Positions 48,408-59,913 of a DNA stretch of 64,000 nucleotides are shown here, one piece after another; the stretch's first letter is position 1, and the number at the start of each line of letters is the position of its first letter. Made by a program: the position numbers and the translations under genes. Below the pieces are notes generated by a model, which saw only the letters and a list, made by a program, of their open reading frames with translations, made no database searches and was not told where the DNA came from. The stretch is from Trichoderma breve (Eukaryota > Ascomycota > Sordariomycetes > Hypocreales > Hypocreaceae). The stretch is taken from the NCBI RefSeq assembly GCF_028502605.1, contig NC_079233.1, positions 3,410,001 through 3,474,000 on the forward strand, read 5' to 3'.

Positions 48408-49138
48408 GATGAGTCCCGGTAAGCTCACGTTTTGGTCGTTCAATACAGTCAAATGAGTGGAAGCAGAAATCTGCAGAGGCCGAGCAGCAGCAGATCGTCA
48501 GTCAGTATGTGTCAAAACGCATGGTCCGGGGAACCCAGAAAAAGCCATGCGAATAATCTCTATTATAACGCATCCGCATCCGATGGGAAATGTGCCGAGC
48601 ATCGCCGGGCTGAAAAAGACATGCTAGACTAAATGGAGGACGGGAAGATAAATCCTGCGACATGTAATAGTGAGCGCCTGCCTGATTGAATCATCACCTC
48701 GATATCTTATGCACACACTTGACACTGCATACAAAATACAAGTACACAGACGCACATCCCTCCGTCCACACCCGCCACTTGTGTTGCAGAAGAACAGATG
48801 AGGAGTGGCACACTGGCGAATCCTTTGGTTGGGTGCAACCCCCACGAGGCTGCCAATTGGAGAACAAGGATCTCCCGTAAATTGGGTCTTCCCCCAACTC
48901 TGTTGGTTGGACTGGTAAGACACGGGATGAGCATGGCCGAAGTTGCATTTGCGCAAGGAATGTTTGCGTCGGGGTGGCTTTGCCAAGGCCAACGCAAGGC
49001 AGATAGGGCCTGTGAATCTGATCTTGAAGGAGCCGAGCAGGATCATTCAAAAAGCCCGTCTTCATTCAGTTCTAAATAAATCATCATTCCTTTCATAAAC
49101 GGCCTCTTCCACATAGGCCCGAATCTTCATCTTGTGTC
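48408..49138. promoter_or_regulatory. divergent promoter region, PTH11-like gene / P450
   Basis: 730 bp between two divergent start codons. No coding-quality frame. No specific site can be assigned by eye. Confidence 0.4.
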
Positions 49139-50837
49139 ATGGTGGCCTCTTGGGGATGGCCCGTCACGGCCTCGGAGTGGCTGAGCACCACCGCTCTCAC
49201 GCTCACAACTGTATGAGAGTAAATAAACAGAATTCGGATCATAGGCTGACGATATTCCAGTATAATGTGCTTCGAATTGTTTATAATCTGTATTTTCATC
49301 CTTTGTCTAAAATCCCAGGTCCAGTTGCTTGGAGGGCGTCTCGATTGCCGTTCATCTGGTCTCTCCTCAGGGGAACAATTGTCCATGATTTCGAGCGCCT
49401 GCATCGCCAATATGGCCCCATCATCCGTATTGCGCCAGACGAAGTCACTTTTGCCCATGAAGACGCCTACAAAGACATATTCCAGCTTCGTAAAGATCAC
49501 CAACAGTTTCTAAAGGACCTCGTCTGGTGGAAAACGCAACCGGGGATGGCAGACTCTTTACTCAGTGCCATCGACCCAAAGCATCATGCACGCATCCGCG
49601 GTCTTCTTGCTCCTGGATTCACGCCTCGGGCCTTGAAAGAGCAAGAGCACATTTTGCACTTTTATGTCAATCTTTTAGTGGAAAGGATACGTGAGCGCGT
49701 GAATGAGACACCGGAAAGTGGTGCAGTCATTGACATGGTGCCCTGGTTCAACTTCACTGCCTTTGACATATTTGGCGACCTTGGATTTGGAGAGTCCTTC
49801 AACTGTCTTCAAGATTCCAAGTACCACCCTTGGATTGCTTTGCTGTTCAATAGTGTCAAGGCGGCATCCTATGTCGCGGCTGCACGATTCTACCCAATCG
49901 TTGAGCGTCTTCTTATGATGTGTATTCCTCCGTCTCTGAGGAAGATGCAACGGGACCACTACCAGCAGATCGTGGACAAGGTTGACAGGCGTCTCAACTT
50001 CGAGCTTGAGCGACCTGACATCATGTCTCATGTGATACGAGGCACAGAGCGCCGCGAGCTGCCAGAGGGTACTGTCCACACTACGTTCATGGTGCTGACA
50101 ACCGCAGGGAGTGAGACCACGGCGACAGCCCTGAGCGGCACCCTCAACTACCTGGTCAATAACCCAGATAAGCTGGAGACTCTAGTGAGAGAAATCCGCG
50201 GCACCTTTCAGCAGGAGAGTGACATCGACCTTGACGCACTGCGCAAGCTACCATACCTCAACGCCGTCCTAAACGAGGGACTCAGGCTCTGCCCGCCCGT
50301 CCCGTGGATTCTCCCGCGGCGGGTTCCAGAGGGAGGCGATACAGTATGCGGAACATGGCTTCCGGGAGGGGTATGTGCAAAAGCCCGCCTATCTTTTTTT
50401 CCTTTCGAATCCCTCACCTTTGCGTACCGTTGTATCGTATCCTTGGCTAACTGGCTGTAACATTGGGGGTGGCCCAGACTCCCGTCTCGATACAAGCATA
50501 CACGATGAACCGTGACCCGGCGTACTTCCACTCGGCCACATCATTCGTTCCGGAGCGCTGGCTCTCTGACAGCCGCACAGACCAGGAGTCACCCTTCTTC
50601 CATGATCGCCTCCAGGTTGTCCAGCCGTTTAGCGACGGGCCAAGGGCCTGCCTGGGGCAGCACCTGGCGTGGGCGGAGCTGCGGCTGATCCTTTCCAAGT
50701 TAATCTGGGTCTTCGACTTTGAGGTGGTGGAGGATCGCAAGATGCGGTGGGAGGATCTGAGGACATTCCTGCTTGTGGAAAAGAAGCCGATTGAGGTGCG
50801 GGCAAGGCTCAGGGACAGCACGGCCTCAGTCGCGTAG
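49139..50837 (+). CDS. cytochrome P450 monooxygenase (first)
   Basis: Three exons: 49139-49210, 49261-50370 and 50478-50837, giving 513 residues. The first exon supplies the short membrane anchor (MVASWGWPV...LTLTT) that joins YNVLRIVYNLYFHPLSKIPGP, the usual anchor plus proline hinge of fungal microsomal P450s. I-helix oxygen-binding motif AGSETT, ExxR in NEGLRLCPP, PERW, and the heme loop FSDGPRACLG with ligand C452. The overall pattern resembles CYP65-type fungal P450s of secondary metabolism, such as those of trichothecene pathways; the subfamily is an inference. It needs the ER P450 reductase and probably hydroxylates the terpene made by the cyclase nearby. Confidence 0.93.
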
Positions 50838-51919
50838 ATTGCTGCATTTGTCCCTCCCGAGTTGACAAGGGGACACAGTCACAATGTTGAACAAAGAGAA
50901 CAAATGAACATGCCTTGTGCCACCCACGTGAATCGATGACATGTGTTGGTGGTTGCACGCCGAAACTCTGCATGTATTCAGTAAATGGTTGGATGAGACT
51001 GCGTAAACATGAACATACCCCATCAAAAGCCCATGCTTGAACCACTCCCATGTACGAGTAGCAGCGGCTATGGAGTAATAATCCCCGTGGCAATACATGC
51101 ATAAAGTCAACTTTCTACAGCATATCCATAGGCGATTTCCTTTCTCGGCGTCCGTAAGCATGCCACCCTGGCGTCGCATCGTGTGGACCTTTGCATTTTG
51201 CCTGGCCATTGCGGGATCGTTCCATCGCCTGTTCTCTTGCGTGCCGTCTTCAATGTTCCCACCGAGGCAGCATCTAAGCGCTAGAATGCTGTGGCGAGCC
51301 GTTTCGCCTCTCAGCACAGCGTTGCACTGCAATCTGCCCTTTGGGGGCCTTTTGCCTTCAACACTCCTCCTGGACATGCCGTTGCTTCCTGGACTATGGC
51401 TATGCACCCTCGCTTGCAGAACTTGCATAGGCTATGTTCAATATCGCGGGATATCATGCGGCATGTCGACAGATATAATCCCTGGAGCGCGTAATATCAC
51501 TGTCCGTGCGTAAGACGTTGTTGTAACCTCGGAAGTTGCTTTCGGCCCCCAAAATCCAACACCACCCCGGTCCTTGACTCCCAAATAGGCAACACTTGGT
51601 CAAAACACATCGCTGTCTTGACGTGATCTCTTATCTCGGCATCTGAAGACGATAGAAAGTCTTGAATATCTTCCCCGTCGGCAGTTTTTCCGTCCACTCA
51701 TCTGCCTTGATGAATATGTAGCTCATCTTATCCAAACTTCACATCCCCGGCCCCAACTTGAGATGAGCGAGACGAACGGTTAGATCTGCTCGTTTAAGAT
51801 AGTCATACCCTTCGTTATAGTGGAATTGCATCATTGTTCATCAGGGTTCTATCTATGATACCCCATCTTTGTCCCGAAAATCACTTCATTCTCCAGAATA
51901 CTACAGAGTCCCCCTTGCA
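50838..51919. other. convergent intergenic region between the two P450 genes
   Basis: About 1.1 kb between convergent stops. A 138-codon + frame and a 200-codon - frame overlap here with histidine/cysteine-rich composition and no motifs. A short - strand stretch near 51630-51730 (YIFIKADEWTEKLPTGKIF) looks protein-like but ends at a stop, and may be a relic. No gene called. Confidence 0.4.
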
Positions 51920-53934
51920 CTAACGAATCAAGGCACGCACACCCTTGGTGCTAAGTTTTGGAAGGGGAATCAAGAAGTCATGCGCTTGCTTCACATCACT
52001 CTCGTCCGTCTCGTATAGTTCTAATTTTGGCCCATTGGAGCGATAGAGAACTGCCAAAACAAGACTCATCTCCGCCATAGCCAGACTTGAGTGATAATAA
52101 CACGGATTAGTTTCCTTATACCACGACATATTGGACACCGGGAAGTGGGAGATACTTACTTCATTCCCAGACAATTTCTTGACCCACGACAAAATGGCAC
52201 ATACGACCGATGCATGGCAGGTTTCACATCATGAACCCACCGTTCGGGTATAAACTCGCCCGGATTTGGATATACCTCAGGGTCTGAATGCATCAAGTAT
52301 GCAGACATGCCCACGGGGATCTGCAGCACACCATTAGATACAGAAATAGGCGGATAAGATGCTCAGGATGTCTTACCCCTGGAGGTATCACAAAATCTTT
52401 GTACTGAATAGCCTGGTCGGGAAATACTCTTGGCAAGCGATGCATGACGCCATAGCTGAGTCTATGTACGCACATGTGGTTAGAATCGTCTCCTCGTTGG
52501 CTTGTTCATGTTCATACCTCAGGGATTCCTTGATGATTCCTTGCAAGAGCGGCAGCTGCTCCAGTTCTGCCCAGGTTGGAACTTGCTCGGGCCAGTTGGC
52601 CATCGGTCCCTTCAGCTCAGCTTCAAGCTTGCTTCTCAACTCAGGCCTAGAGAGAATGTAGAAGGAGGCAAAGCCAATAGTGCGAGCAGTACTCGCTGTA
52701 CCGCCTCCAAGAAGGACCTGGGCTTCCTTGGCCAGTCGTTCTTCGGTTCTCTCTTCCTCCGGCATATCGCTATTTGCAATGTGCCGGAAAATAGAGATTC
52801 CACTATCCTCGCCTTTGGATTGCTCACTGTTTGCAAGCCGTATTTGCTGCAATGCTCTCTAAAGACTCGTGTCAGAATGTAAGTGTTTCTGTCAATGAGA
52901 TGTCTGCGGACTAACTTGTCGGAATATGTTAAACATTTGCCCTTTTGGGTAGACCCAAAGCAATAGACTCTCCGGAAGGAGACTCAAAACTCTATGATCA
53001 GGTTAGTTTTGACCAATACTATGCCAAAAATCGCACTTACTGGATAATCTGAGGAAATCCTGTAAACAGCGGGATAGATCTCACAATGGCGTGAATAATA
53101 TTATACCTAACATTTGGCAGACACAATTAGCACAAATCTCACCCAAAAGGGGTAGAAGCATACCAATCAGAAGCAAAGTCGGGAGTATCGAGAAACCGAT
53201 CGCCGTGAGAGCCTCTATCGCCAGTACCAAGGCAGATTCTTCCAATAATATCACCCGAAAAGGCAGAAAAGGCATGGTCCAATCGAATCACTGCATTTTT
53301 ACCTTCCAGCTCTCTGAAACGAGATTCGAGGTGTAGGGCAACCTCAGCAAGCATTGGCTGTAACTGTGTAATTCCTTTCCGCGAAAAGAAACCTTCCATT
53401 GGCTTTCTCCTCTTTCTGTGCAGATCGTGGTCTGCTGTGAGCAAATGAGAGCCTACGGCGCAAGTATTAGCGGAAATCCTCTAAGATCCGTGTAACAATC
53501 TCACCGTCAAAGTCGATGCCTTTGCAAAATACATCATAGCTGTTAGTTCGCCGTTTGCTCTCTGTGACATATATCTCATTGTAAAACTCTGGATCGTGAA
53601 TAGATAGCTCATCCGGATTCACTCGAACAATAGGGCCTTTGACCCGAGAAAGAAGCAAAGAGAGATTAGCAACAGTATAAATGAGATGGAAACTATTATA
53701 CTTACCATATTTTTTATGCATTTTCTCAACTTCAAATAGGTATTTGCCATCCAGCCAGTAGTCATAGTAAAATTCATACCAGAAGGAGGCCGCAGCAAAT
53801 TTAGGACCTGGGAATTTGGCTAGAGGCGAAAACCACAGACGATATATCACGAGATATACATTATAGATGAAAGAGAATAAGACTGTAGCCACAAGGGCAG
53901 TCGTCGCAATGGGCTGCGATAACAGCGCTTCCAT
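51920..53934 (-). CDS. cytochrome P450 monooxygenase (second)
   Basis: Nine exons on the - strand: 53934-53706, 53636-53505, 53452-53164, 53106-53041, 52991-52916, 52858-52518, 52461-52377, 52320-52160 and 52085-51920, giving 514 residues. N-terminal anchor [22 protein letters not shown], then [15 protein letters not shown]-helix [12 protein letters not shown] (GGGTxST in place of AGxxT), KESLR as ExxR, PERW, and heme loop [10 protein letters not shown] with ligand C456. The overall layout ([39 protein letters not shown]) is that of fungal P450s acting on terpenes and polyketides, resembling the trichodiene-oxygenase/CYP58 type; that placement is an inference. The intron density contrasts with the three-exon P450 beside it, so the two are not a recent duplication. 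It shares the upstream region with the terpene cyclase. Confidence 0.92.
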
Positions 53935-54826
53935 GATGGACGAATTGTTTGCAAAGCAATGCCCTTGAGAGAAGTGTGTGAGAAGAAGAGAGAGAGAGAG
54001 AGAAACTGTGCGAATGGGTTTAAAGAGATACCAGTATTCTCAATGGAAAAATAACGCGTGCATATTGTTACATTCCAGCAGCACATAGTATAAAAGGCAA
54101 ATGTATAATTCCCTTGATATTGTGGCGCCATCCTGGCTACGTGTCACATCGGGCCCTTAATTAGCCCGTTCAAAGTAATCTTACCCGTATGCTGATACTC
54201 AGATGAATCTTCACGTACCGGCATAAGAGCTCCTTCAGCCTTCCCCGAAGGATTGATCCTCCGTCCAATCTTTTGTGGGTAATGTGTGTACCTAGGTCCT
54301 GCAGAATCGGGGTCAGAAGCAACGGCTTGTTGGTTAGTACGGGATAGATGGGGGTGGGGTGTTGCATTGTATGCAATAATAGCCTGCATCCTGTGATGCA
54401 TGTGGATCAGTATCAGTGCGCATCCCGTGAAGTCGGTGGCTAATCTAGTACAGCTAGATGCAGGCTGTGCCGGCCCAGGATGATGGCAGTAGATGTAAGT
54501 GCCGGACTACCGTGACTTTCTGTAATTGGTAGTTTTGCGCCGTCGTCTATTTGTGGGCGAGATATCAAGGAATCCCGGCGTCACTTGCAGTGTAACATTA
54601 AGGAAGTCATCATTCAACAAGACAAGGCCATTAATGCGTAATGGGCTTATCCCGTGGTCCGGCGGCTAGTAGTTTCCAACGAAGCCCAAAGCTACTTGCT
54701 TGCCGAGGATAAAATGTCGCTGATCTTCATCCGACGCTCGAGCTTGGCACATAGAGTACCATCAGATCACATCACTTTGAACTGCCGGTGCACAGCTCTG
54801 CAGACCAGATTGTACGAAACGGAACC
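53935..54826. promoter_or_regulatory. divergent promoter region, P450 / terpene cyclase
   Basis: 892 bp between the two start codons. Contains a GA repeat at about 53989-54003 in the P450 leader. Head-to-head placement allows coordinated control. No transcription-factor gene lies in the locus, and no site can be assigned confidently. Confidence 0.45.
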
Positions 54827-55909
54827 ATGGAGTATCGTTACTCAGAGATCATCGACCCAAGTGTCTATGAGACACATGGGTTAGCCAACGGCATCGCTCT
54901 TCGTGGGCACAAAGAGCCATTGAAGGAGATCCGTGGAGCACGTCGAGCCCAAGTCGATTGGTCAACTCACGTAAAACCTCTCGCCGACTACAAAGGCGGG
55001 CTGGGCCAGCGGTTCAGCTTCATGCAGGTAACTGTCCCAGAATGTCTGCCAGAGAGGCTTGAGATCATCTCGTATGCAAACGAATATGCGTTCATCTATG
55101 ATGGTGAGTCCCCATCCATACAGGATTTCGTAGACCCTTGATGTCCTAACTCCTTGTTCAGACGAGATGGAAACTCTGGATCTTGAGAATGTCTCAGCCA
55201 CGTCGCCGGAGATGCTCGAGGCATTCGGAAAAGGCGTTTTAGACAGCAAGACAGATAGCAAATCACGCCCCGAAAAGCGACTGCAAGCACAAATATTGAA
55301 AGAGATGATTGCGATTGACCCTCAACGGGCTATCACATCTATGAAAGCCTGGGCCAGGTTTGTCCAGTTGGCATCTCAGACAAGAGAATCGCCATTTCGG
55401 ACTTTCGCAGAGTACGTCCCCGCAAGGGTGATTGATGCTGGCGAGCTGTGAGTAATTATCAGGGCATCTTTGACTATAACACCAGTGCTAACGTAGTGTT
55501 GAGGATCTGGTTTGGTACGTTGACGTTTGGCATGGCCCTCACTATTCCGGCTGAAGAGTACGAGCTCTGCATGGAATTGGCCCGCCCCGGATACGCCGTC
55601 CTGGGACTCACCAATGATTTATACTCGTGGGAGAAAGAAAGGCAAGCGGCCGAGAAAGCAGGTCAGGACTATGTCTTCAACGCCATCTGGGTGATTATGA
55701 ACGAGCAGCAGGTGAGCGAGGACGAGGCCAAAGCCATCTGCGCAGAAGAGATCCAACGATATGCCACTATCTTCTGTCGCAACGTCGATGAGACGAAGAG
55801 GAACTTGGCGCTCTCCAGGGATCTTCGGGCGTACATTGAGGCTGTCATGTACAGCTGCAGTGGAAATCTCGTTTGGAGCATTTACTGCCCCCGATACCAT
55901 GAATTCTAG
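54827..55909 (+). CDS. class I terpene cyclase, fusicoccadiene-synthase-like cyclase domain without prenyltransferase
   Basis: Three exons: 54827-55103, 55162-55447 and 55504-55909, giving 322 residues. It starts MEYRYSEIIDPSVYETHGL and has RFSFMQVTVPECLPERLEIISYANEY, strongly recalling the N-terminal cyclase half of chimeric fungal di/sesterterpene synthases. Metal-binding motifs are present: DDEME at 92-96 (split by intron 1) and the NSE triad NDLYSWEKE with N225, S229 and E233. It ends SGNLVWSIYCPRYHEF, the C-terminal RY region of the cyclase. The chimeric enzymes continue with a linker and a prenyltransferase; here there is a stop and no prenyltransferase nearby. The substrate (GPP, FPP, GGPP or GFPP) must be made elsewhere, with GGPP likeliest by resemblance. 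The second intron must skip a TAG acceptor 4 nt after its branch point and use TTGAG, giving GELIWFGTLTFG. Confidence 0.9.
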
Positions 55910-56651
55910 GCCGGGCGAATCATATGCAGCGTGGGCGTATGGCGGGTAAGACGAGGGTGGTAGTGCAGCATTGCGGTTGGATTCACACCTGGAGGTTGAG
56001 GTAGAGATAAAGGATAATACACCGATGTTGAGATTGATTGGTAACCGTAACCGAACGATACTACTGTTAGGAAGCTACGAGGTAGCATGCATAGAGGATT
56101 TCGTATGGGGTACATGTAACACGCAAGGTTGACACAAGGGTAGCGGCGGCCTGGACGTCCCAAAGCCCAAATCCCAGGTACCGGATACAGCCCTGGGGCA
56201 ACGTGGGTACACGGACAGCGTAGCACCACCGCCTTCCATCACATGAAATGCTCCCTGCATGCACCTCTTATTTTGGGATCCTGAGGTACCAATCTGTCTC
56301 GTTTGCACAGCATCACATCATGTCACCAGGCTCTGAAACACGGCTTCTCTTTGTCTCCAGTGGAATGCACAGGTGTCGACCTTATGCATTTAAACGGACT
56401 CTTGCTGCATTCCCCTCATTCGCTGTCCAACACACGAGCATCCTTGCTGGGTCGGCTATAAGAAGTGTTGTTGGTCGCTGATTAGGGGCAAATCTCCAAG
56501 GCTCGCTGCCTACATATTCCTTCGTTCAACTGGGAGATTACGAGGCAATTCTTTGCCAAATCCATTGCTCATATCATATCAAGAACGATCCCTGCAGACC
56601 TCCCATTCTACATAACATTTGCCTCTGTTTCAGGCTCATCGCAGCGTCGCC
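55910..56651. promoter_or_regulatory. intergenic: cyclase 3' flank and SDR promoter
   Basis: No gene recognised. GGCTATAAGAAG at about 56454-56465 could serve as the SDR TATA element, ~190 nt before its ATG. Confidence 0.4.
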
Positions 56652-57623
56652 ATGGGAAACCAGTGGTCGCAGTTTTTCCCACCAAAGCCGACATTCACAG
56701 AGGCCAATGTAGGCTCTCTAGACGGCAAAGTGGTCATCGTCACCGGTGGCTCCTCTGGTATCGGGTTTGAACTTGCCAAGATACTATATCAAAAGAACGC
56801 AAAGGTTTACATCGCCGCACGCGATGAAGAGAAGACCCGCCAAGCTATCGAAGACATCAAAGCTTTGGGCCCCTCCAGTGGCAGCCTTGAATTCCTTCTC
56901 CTGAAGCTAGACGACTTGAGCAGCATCAAAACTTCAGCAGACGAGTTCAAGGCAAAAGAATCCAAGCTGCATGTGCTCTGGAATAATGCTGGTGTCTCTC
57001 AACCGCCAGCTGGCAGCGTCTCAGCTCAGGGCATCGAGCTGCAGTTCGCTACAAACTGTCTGGGGCCATTCGCCTTCACACAGCTTCTCCTACCGCTTCT
57101 TGAAGCAACAGCCGCAGACGAGGCAACTCCCAAAGGCTCAGTTCGCGTGGTGTGGACCAGCAGCCAAGTCATGGAGCTCTCAGCCCCAACTGACGGCATC
57201 ATCATTGATGAACTCCGCACACCTCCCAAGGATCGAAACCGCAGCTATACCAATTCCAAGACTGGAAATTATTTCCTCGCTACAGAGCTTGCGCGGAGGG
57301 CAGCATCATCGTCTATTGTGAGCGTGTCCTTGAATCCAGGCGCTCTTAACACGAATCTTTTGAAGAATGCGCTTCATCTCAAATATATGGCCTACCCGCT
57401 GCTTCATAAGCCCCGGTTCGGAGCCCTGACCGAGTTGTACGCTGGGGTCTCCCCGGATATCAGTCTGGAGAATAATGGATCTTACATTATCCCCTGGGGT
57501 AGGATTTCGACCGGCGTAAGGGCTGACTTGGTCAATGCATCAAAGCCCACTGATGAAGGAGGGTCAGGAAAGGCACAGGAGTTTTGGGAGCTGTGTGTTG
57601 AGAAAACAAGAGACTACATGTGA
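56652..57623 (+). CDS. short-chain dehydrogenase/reductase (SDR)
   Basis: A single exon of 323 residues from MGNQWSQFFPPKPTF. Rossmann-fold cofactor motif TGGSSGIG at 31-38, NNAG strand motif in VLWNNAGVSQPP, the serine of the catalytic set in WTSSQV (170-171), and YxxxK as Y199/K203 (YTNSK). The layout is that of the retinol-dehydrogenase-like/WW-domain-oxidoreductase-like classical SDRs common in fungi. R in IAARD after the second strand suggests NADP(H). Downstream of the terpene cyclase in the same direction, it is a candidate for oxidising or reducing an oxygen function put in by the P450s, but SDRs of this type are abundant and it may be unrelated. Convergent with the S9 peptidase gene (160 bp). 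Confidence 0.92.
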   Translation: MGNQWSQFFPPKPTFTEANVGSLDGKVVIVTGGSSGIGFELAKILYQKNAKVYIAARDEEKTRQAIEDIKALGPSSGSLEFLLLKLDDLSSIKTSADEFKAKESKLHVLWNNAGVSQPPAGSVSAQGIELQFATNCLGPFAFTQLLLPLLEATAADEATPKGSVRVVWTSSQVMELSAPTDGIIIDELRTPPKDRNRSYTNSKTGNYFLATELARRAASSSIVSVSLNPGALNTNLLKNALHLKYMAYPLLHKPRFGALTELYAGVSPDISLENNGSYIIPWGRISTGVRADLVNASKPTDEGGSGKAQEFWELCVEKTRDYM

Positions 57624-57783
57624 ATGGTGGTGGATTCGATCTCAATCTAGTGGAGTGTGTCATGGGCAGATCTAGCAACTAATACCATTTGTCAACCTAT
57701 TCTTGCAAACTAGCTCTAACTTCAATCTTCTTCTTCTACTCAAATACGATTAATCTTATTTACTAGATGCTAATAGGTACACC

Positions 57784-59913
57784 TTATAGTAGCGTCTTTC
57801 TCCACCACTTTTCTTCCTCCACCAGCCATCCTTTTGCACTCGCCGGCTGCCCAAGCATGTGTCCATCGCCTGGAAATTCCACAAGCTTAACATCTTCACC
57901 TTTCTTTTCAAGCGACGCCGCAATCAGCCGCGCTTGTTCAAGAGGTACAACGGTATCTTCTTGACCATGAACCAATAGCAGAGGAGCCTTGATCTTATCA
58001 ACGTGATATAGCGCACTGCGCTCCTTCATGATCTCGTCTTTCTCTTCGTCACTCATGCCCTCTGTCAGCCCGAGGAGCTTCGCAGCGTAACGTGACTCGA
58101 GCTTGTGGGTTTTCTCGTCAAATTTCTTCAGGTCCGAGATGCCAGATGCACAAACACCTCCAGTAAAAGTGTCAGGGAAGCGAGTCAAGCACTGCAGAGT
58201 GTTGTAGCCACCAGCGCTTGGACCTGTGATGCCAATCTTCCCAACGGAGCCAATCTGGCCAAAATACTTGGCGGCAGCATCAGCATCCGCAGCATCGATA
58301 TGGCCCCAATTACCCCATAGAGAATTCCTGTATTCACGGCTATATCCTGTAGATCCAGCGTAATTCAGGGCGAAGAAGCCGTATCCCCGCGATGTAAAGT
58401 ATTGAATTCTGTATGAGATTCCAGGGCCCTTATGACCGGTCGGACCACCGTGGGCATAGATGATGAGAGGGAATGGGACGCCCACGTCCGGCTTATACTT
58501 ATCATTCGTCGGTTCCCAAAAGAACCCATGGATGGTATGGCTTGGGAATCCTTTGGAGGCCAAGCAGACGGTATGGGGCTTTGCGATGAGCCCTTTTGGA
58601 AACTGTTCATCAATAGAGAGACGGAGGATTTCGTTATGCTCGGGTTGGTGAATATTTATCTTGTGTACCGCCTGAGGAACATCGGTTCCGCTGCCCACTA
58701 CAAGAACATGAGAGTCGTCTAATCGAGCGACGGCGTCCCAGGTGATCTCGCAGAGTCGGTCCCCGTCAACAGCCTCTCTCCAAGAATTGTCCTTTAGATC
58801 TATGGTTACGAGGCGTGCCGTGCCGTTTGACGTCACGGTCGCAACTAGGAACCTTTCCGTGACGGGGACAAAAGTACGGCTACATCCACGTTAGACTATA
58901 CCATCTTCTCAAAGCAAACAAAGTCGTTGATTTCAAGATCTCACCTTCCCTCCAATAACAAGACTTCTCCTAGTTCAGATGTTTCCAAGCCCTTCAGCTC
59001 AATCTTCTTTGGCTCAGCCTCTGTTTTTTCGTAAATAGTTGGCTCCAATTTAAATAGCTGACGATAACCACCGGTTTCCTGGGCAAAGAACAGAGTATCT
59101 CCATCAACACCCCATCGTGGCTCAGTGACACTCTCTCCCTTTCCACCGGCAACAAGTCGTTCGCCCCGGATAGTGCCAGCCAAGTAAAAGTCGGCAGTAT
59201 ATAGTTTACAGGCGTCAAAGAGGAGATTCGGATGGTCCCACTCAAGCCATGCAATCTTGTCGCCTTCTGTATTGAACTGTGGCATCCAATAAAAGTCGGC
59301 GCCTGAGGCAATCCTCTCAACTTGGGCAGTCAGAATGTTGATTGCCACGAGATAGTTTCTGACCGTGGCCGGGGTGTCTTCAGTGTGATCTTCCTCAATC
59401 GCTAGCACCCATGGGTTTTTGGTGTTTGCACTAAAGCTAGAGTATCGCAATACGGGAGATTTGAGTAGCACAGAGGAATATTTGGCGTCTGGTTCCAAGA
59501 TCCTCACCGCGTTGTCTTGGTCCGAGAAGATGAGCCGCCCATCTGGGAGGACATCGTACAAACTGGCGCCGTACTCATAGACGGTACTCTGGCAGCTCAC
59601 ATCTGAAGGAAGAACTTCATTCAGGCTGCCATCCTGGGCAGCTTGCACAATGGCTCTTCGCGCTCCATTGGTCTCTGTGAAATAAGCCCGTCCAGTGCGT
59701 GGCTATTGAAGCATGTGGTTAGCTTTTAGTAGGCGTGATAGATGTACATAGTATTCATATCTAATAGTAGAAGCATGGCATTGGCATGGCGATCTGACTT
59801 ACACAAACACGAGGAGCTGCCAGAGACCTGACTTTGGAAACCACAAAATCAGCCGAGATGGGCGATTCCCAATCGCCGTAGCTGGACGAGACAACCTTCT
59901 TGTTCACCAACAT
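57784..59913 (-). CDS. S9 family serine peptidase (prolyl oligopeptidase/acylaminoacyl-peptidase type)
   Basis: Three exons on the - strand: 59913-59803, 59702-58945 and 58879-57784, giving 654 residues from MLVNKKVVSSSYGDW. The N-terminal ~390 residues contain repeated beta-propeller-like blades (RVCPRTGRAYFTET, FYWMPQFNTEGDKIAWLEWDHP, EPRWGVDGDTLFF). The C-terminal alpha/beta hydrolase domain has YAHGGPTG (oxyanion region), nucleophile S511 in GPSAGGYN, D598 in HGQEDTVVP and H630 in GDGHML. There is no signal peptide, so it is probably cytosolic, removing dipeptides or acylated residues from peptides. S9 enzymes of this length are sometimes found near secondary-metabolite genes, but a housekeeping role is as likely. 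The start was chosen as the first in-frame ATG; a TATATAT lies ~157 nt upstream. Confidence 0.93.

Noticed and set aside
51097..51513. Possible extra gene between the two P450s
   Set aside because: Overlapping + and - frames without motifs. Considered as a broken cluster gene, but nothing ties it to a family.
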